From positions 1 through 15,937 of the forward strand of contig JABZHP010000023.1 in the NCBI GenBank assembly GCA_015258785.1: a stretch of 15,937 nt of DNA, written 5' to 3'. The notes below the pieces were generated by a model. That model ran no database searches. It saw nothing but the letters and a program-made list of their open reading frames with translations, and was not told the DNA's origin. Each line of letters begins with the position of its first letter. Within the stretch, counting starts at the first letter, position 1. The DNA is from Atopobium sp. GTDB lineage: Bacteria > Actinomycetota > Coriobacteriia > Coriobacteriales > Atopobiaceae. Shown in pieces: positions 13,656 through 15,937 of this stretch. Position numbers and translations under genes: made by a program.

Positions 13656-14789
13656 TTATGCACCACAAACGGCACTTTCCACGGCGTCAGCCACAAGAGA
13701 TGCGGCGCTGCGCTGGTCAAGTGTAGCGGCTGCCTCGGAGAGCTTTTTGCGCTGGTCCGCGTTATCTACCAGCTCAAACAGAGCTGTCGAGAAGGTCGTG
13801 GTGCCCACCTGGTTATCTGGCACCAGAATAGCTGCTCCCGCATCCGACAACAGGTGTGCGTTAGTAGTCTGATGATCTGCTGTTGCCAGAGGGTACGGCA
13901 CCAAAATGCTGGGGAGCTCAAGCGCTGCAATCTCGGCCACAGAAGATGCTCCGGAGCGAGAAACCACCAGGTCAGCCGCAGCAAGGGTGGAACCCATGTT
14001 GGAGATGTAGGGCTTAACCTCCCAGCGAGCAGCCTCCTCGTCGGAGAGCTTCATAAGCGAGACAACCTCGTCGTAGAGCTTCTGGCCTGTTGACTGAATG
14101 ATGCGAAGGTTAGGACGAGCAAGAAGCTCCTGCTTAAGCGCAGCAAACGTCTCGTTGATGCTACGTGCGCCCAAGCTACCACCAAAGATAAGCAGCAATG
14201 TCTGGTTGTCTGCAATGCCCAGCTCTTGCCTCGAGGCGGCTCTGTCAGCAGAAAGAACGCTCTTACGTACAGGATTGCCAGTAACCACAATGGTGTCTTG
14301 AGCCTTTACGTGACCCTCAAAAGCCTTGCGAGCCTCTGGGAACGCAATGCACACCTTATCTGCTTTACCAGCAGATACACGGTTAGCAAGACCGGTTACT
14401 GAGTTTTGCTCATGGATTAAATAGGGGATGTGTAGCTTTGCACAAAGCTGAAGCAAAGGCAGCTCGACATAGGCGCCAAAACCAATAGCAACATCAGGTG
14501 CACCCTGCTCTTTGAAGCGCTTGTGCAGCTGCATCTTTGCGCGCTCAAGATTGTATGCCGCGCTGATGAGCGTCCAAGGACGTCTGCGATCAAAGCCATT
14601 TACATGGATAGATACCAGCTCAAAACCCGCCTCAGGTACCAGCGTACCTTCAAGCTTGTTGGGCTGACCGTAAAACGTAACCTGATGGCCGCGCTCACGA
14701 AGCTCCTCAGCTAGAGCCAGAGCTGGGTTAATGTGACCAGCGGTTCCACCTGCAGCAATTGCAACAGAGAGTTTCTTCTGTTCTACCAT
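13656..14789 (-). CDS. murG: MurG N-acetylglucosaminyltransferase (lipid II synthesis)
   Basis: A GT28 enzyme at the inner face of the membrane that transfers GlcNAc from UDP-GlcNAc to lipid I, giving lipid II. From the ATG at 14787-14789 (377 residues) the motifs are AAGGTAGHINPALALAEEL (12-30; GGTAGH is the actinobacterial form of the glycine-rich loop), HEQNSVTGLANR (126-137), FGGSLGARSIN (202-212), SRSGASSVAEI (277-287) and PLATADHQTTNA (300-311), the last two forming the UDP-GlcNAc site. AGGAG lies 9 nt before this ATG. An ATG three codons upstream (14798) touches AGGAG directly and cannot use it. The gene starts 23 nt after ftsW, whose product polymerises the lipid II that MurG makes. 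Confidence 0.96.
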   Translation of the reverse strand: MVEQKKLSVAIAAGGTAGHINPALALAEELRERGHQVTFYGQPNKLEGTLVPEAGFELVSIHVNGFDRRRPWTLISAAYNLERAKMQLHKRFKEQGAPDVAIGFGAYVELPLLQLCAKLHIPYLIHEQNSVTGLANRVSAGKADKVCIAFPEARKAFEGHVKAQDTIVVTGNPVRKSVLSADRAASRQELGIADNQTLLLIFGGSLGARSINETFAALKQELLARPNLRIIQSTGQKLYDEVVSLMKLSDEEAARWEVKPYISNMGSTLAAADLVVSRSGASSVAEIAALELPSILVPYPLATADHQTTNAHLLSDAGAAILVPDNQVGTTTFSTALFELVDNADQRKKLSEAAATLDQRSAASLVADAVESAVCGA

Positions 14790-14812
14790 GCAATCCATCT
14801 CCTAGAAATCAG

Positions 14813-15937
14813 CTATCGGCGAGCCCTGTTGTTTCCACGAAGCCTGTCCGATGCAGAAGGTCCCAAATCAATTCTGCGCCTTCCGGAGGCATCTGTCGTA
14901 ATACGGCCTTGAGGGGCGTCGTCATCTCTCGAGCGCAAAACACCTCGTGATGGGCGCGCAGAGCTTTGTGCGCTGCTCTTAGGGCGAGAAGAACGTGGGA
15001 GTGGCATGCCTACTCCTACCCCACCATCAACCATGGTAAGACCAGCAAAACCTGGAGCATCAAAGGTATCCTGCTCTTCAGCTATGCTCCAAGAAGCGCG
15101 CTGCCTATCGTACTCGGTCTCTGGAAGCCTTGACTGCCTTGAAACAGACATCAAAAGTCCAACCATCAAGATACTGGACATGATGGTTGAGCCGCCGTAT
15201 GAGATAAACGGCAGAGGCTTACCAGAAAGAGGCAAAAGGCCCAAAACACCACCGATGTTAACAAAGGCCTGGATGATAAACATAGAGGTACAACCTGCAG
15301 CAATAAGCCTACCGGTCAAATCTGGTGCATAGCGAGCAATCTTAAAGCCTGCCCATACCAGGGCGCCAAATACAACCAAAAGACCCAAAACGCCAATAAA
15401 GCCCAGCTCTTCTCCAATAACCGCAAAAATAAAGTCATTGTGAGCCATAGGAAGATAGGAATATTTCTGGCGAGAAAAACCAAAGCCAACACCAAAAATA
15501 CCGCCAGAACCAAAAGCATAAAAGCCCTGTGCAAGCTGATATCCTGCACCGTAATAATCAGCCCAAGGGTTGAACATAGTCACAACGCGAGCACGAGAAT
15601 AATCATCTTTAAGAGATAAGAAGGCAAAGCCAATAAAGCCAGCAACAGCAATAGTTGCCAGAACTCTTCGGTCAACATCGGCAAGGTAGCCAATGACCAA
15701 AAGTGTTCCCACAATAATCAGTGTAGAGCCCTTGTCTGGCTGGGCCAAAATAAGAAGCAGTGGCGCAAGCGCAGCAATAGCAAACTTTTTAAAGAACTCC
15801 ATCTGATCTATGGTCTGATCAATAAAGTACTGCTGAGCCAAATACGAGACAGAAATTAAGATGGTAATCTTTGCAAACTCAGACGGCTGGAAAGAAAACG
15901 GTCCAATTGAAATCCAACGGGTCGCGCCATATGCATC
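14813..15937 (-). CDS. ftsW: Septal peptidoglycan polymerase FtsW (C-terminal part, runs off the right edge)
   Basis: A SEDS-family glycosyltransferase that polymerises lipid II at the septum with a partner class b PBP. The frame is open to the window edge, giving 374 residues beginning DAYGATRWISIGPFSFQPSEFAK, the family motif GAxRWI...QPSE. Next comes AQPDKGST with the catalytic-type Asp (about residue 68). MAHNDFIFAVIGEELGFIG and the signature NIGGVLGLLPLSGKPLPFISYGGS (about 227-250) follow. Several membrane helices are evident. The last 105 or so residues form a polar, Arg/Ser-rich cytoplasmic tail. The tail and the neighbouring murG favour FtsW over RodA. The N-terminus, probably about 100 residues with the first helices, is outside the window. 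A TTG at 15839-15841 is internal, not the start. Confidence 0.93.
   Translation of the reverse strand, partial: DAYGATRWISIGPFSFQPSEFAKITILISVSYLAQQYFIDQTIDQMEFFKKFAIAALAPLLLILAQPDKGSTLIIVGTLLVIGYLADVDRRVLATIAVAGFIGFAFLSLKDDYSRARVVTMFNPWADYYGAGYQLAQGFYAFGSGGIFGVGFGFSRQKYSYLPMAHNDFIFAVIGEELGFIGVLGLLVVFGALVWAGFKIARYAPDLTGRLIAAGCTSMFIIQAFVNIGGVLGLLPLSGKPLPFISYGGSTIMSSILMVGLLMSVSRQSRLPETEYDRQRASWSIAEEQDTFDAPGFAGLTMVDGGVGVGMPLPRSSRPKSSAQSSARPSRGVLRSRDDDAPQGRITTDASGRRRIDLGPSASDRLRGNNRARR

Noticed and set aside
1..15937. Mobile elements, tRNA/rRNA genes, CRISPR arrays or phage genes
   Set aside because: No transposase, integrase, repeat-spacer pattern, attachment site or cloverleaf was seen; gene content and order are those of a conserved chromosomal region.

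Overview
The window reads as chromosomal DNA of a moderate-GC actinobacterium, most likely a member of Coriobacteriia such as an Atopobium/Lancefieldella/Olsenella relative. This placement is inference. It rests on the actinobacterial form of FtsZ (GEGGGTGTG) and MurG (GGTAGH), on SepF plus DivIVA lying in the division cluster with no ftsA between ftsQ and ftsZ, and on a base composition that looks far less GC-rich than most Actinobacteria. I see no RNA genes, insertion sequences, prophage or CRISPR array.

Right two thirds (about 5.4-15.9 kb, all minus strand, read right to left): the distal part of a division and cell-wall (dcw) cluster in the order ftsW (cut by the window edge) - murG - murC - murB - ftsQ - ftsZ - pgeF - yggS - sepF - yggT - divIVA. 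It supplies the late lipid-linked precursor steps (MurB, MurC, MurG), the septal polymerase (FtsW), the divisome scaffold (FtsQ), the Z ring and its membrane anchor (FtsZ, SepF), a muropeptide-editing enzyme (PgeF), a PLP-homeostasis protein (YggS), a small membrane protein (YggT) and the polar/septal coiled-coil protein DivIVA. Most junctions are tight. Four wider gaps (murG-murC, ftsQ-ftsZ, pgeF-yggS, yggT-divIVA) each hold an inverted or direct repeat, so they may be internal control or processing points. A strong hairpin with a T-tract ends the cluster after divIVA.

Middle (2.8-5.3 kb, plus strand): a two-gene operon with overlapping frames. It encodes a radical SAM protein with a C-terminal helix-hairpin-helix and a DUF4130 protein, a known but biochemically uncharacterised pair predicted to act in DNA modification or repair. 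A near-consensus Gram-positive LexA/SOS box lies just before the radical SAM start, and a second, weaker LexA-like site lies in the same divergent intergenic region. I regard this apparently damage-inducible module as the most interesting content of the window.

Left (1-2.8 kb, minus strand): a CCA-adding tRNA nucleotidyltransferase divergent from the radical SAM operon, a TetR-family regulator with an unusually long N-terminus and a possible palindromic operator in its leader, a terminator, and the first 82 codons of metK (S-adenosylmethionine synthetase). MetK makes the cofactor that the radical SAM enzyme consumes, though nothing in the sequence shows the two are co-regulated.
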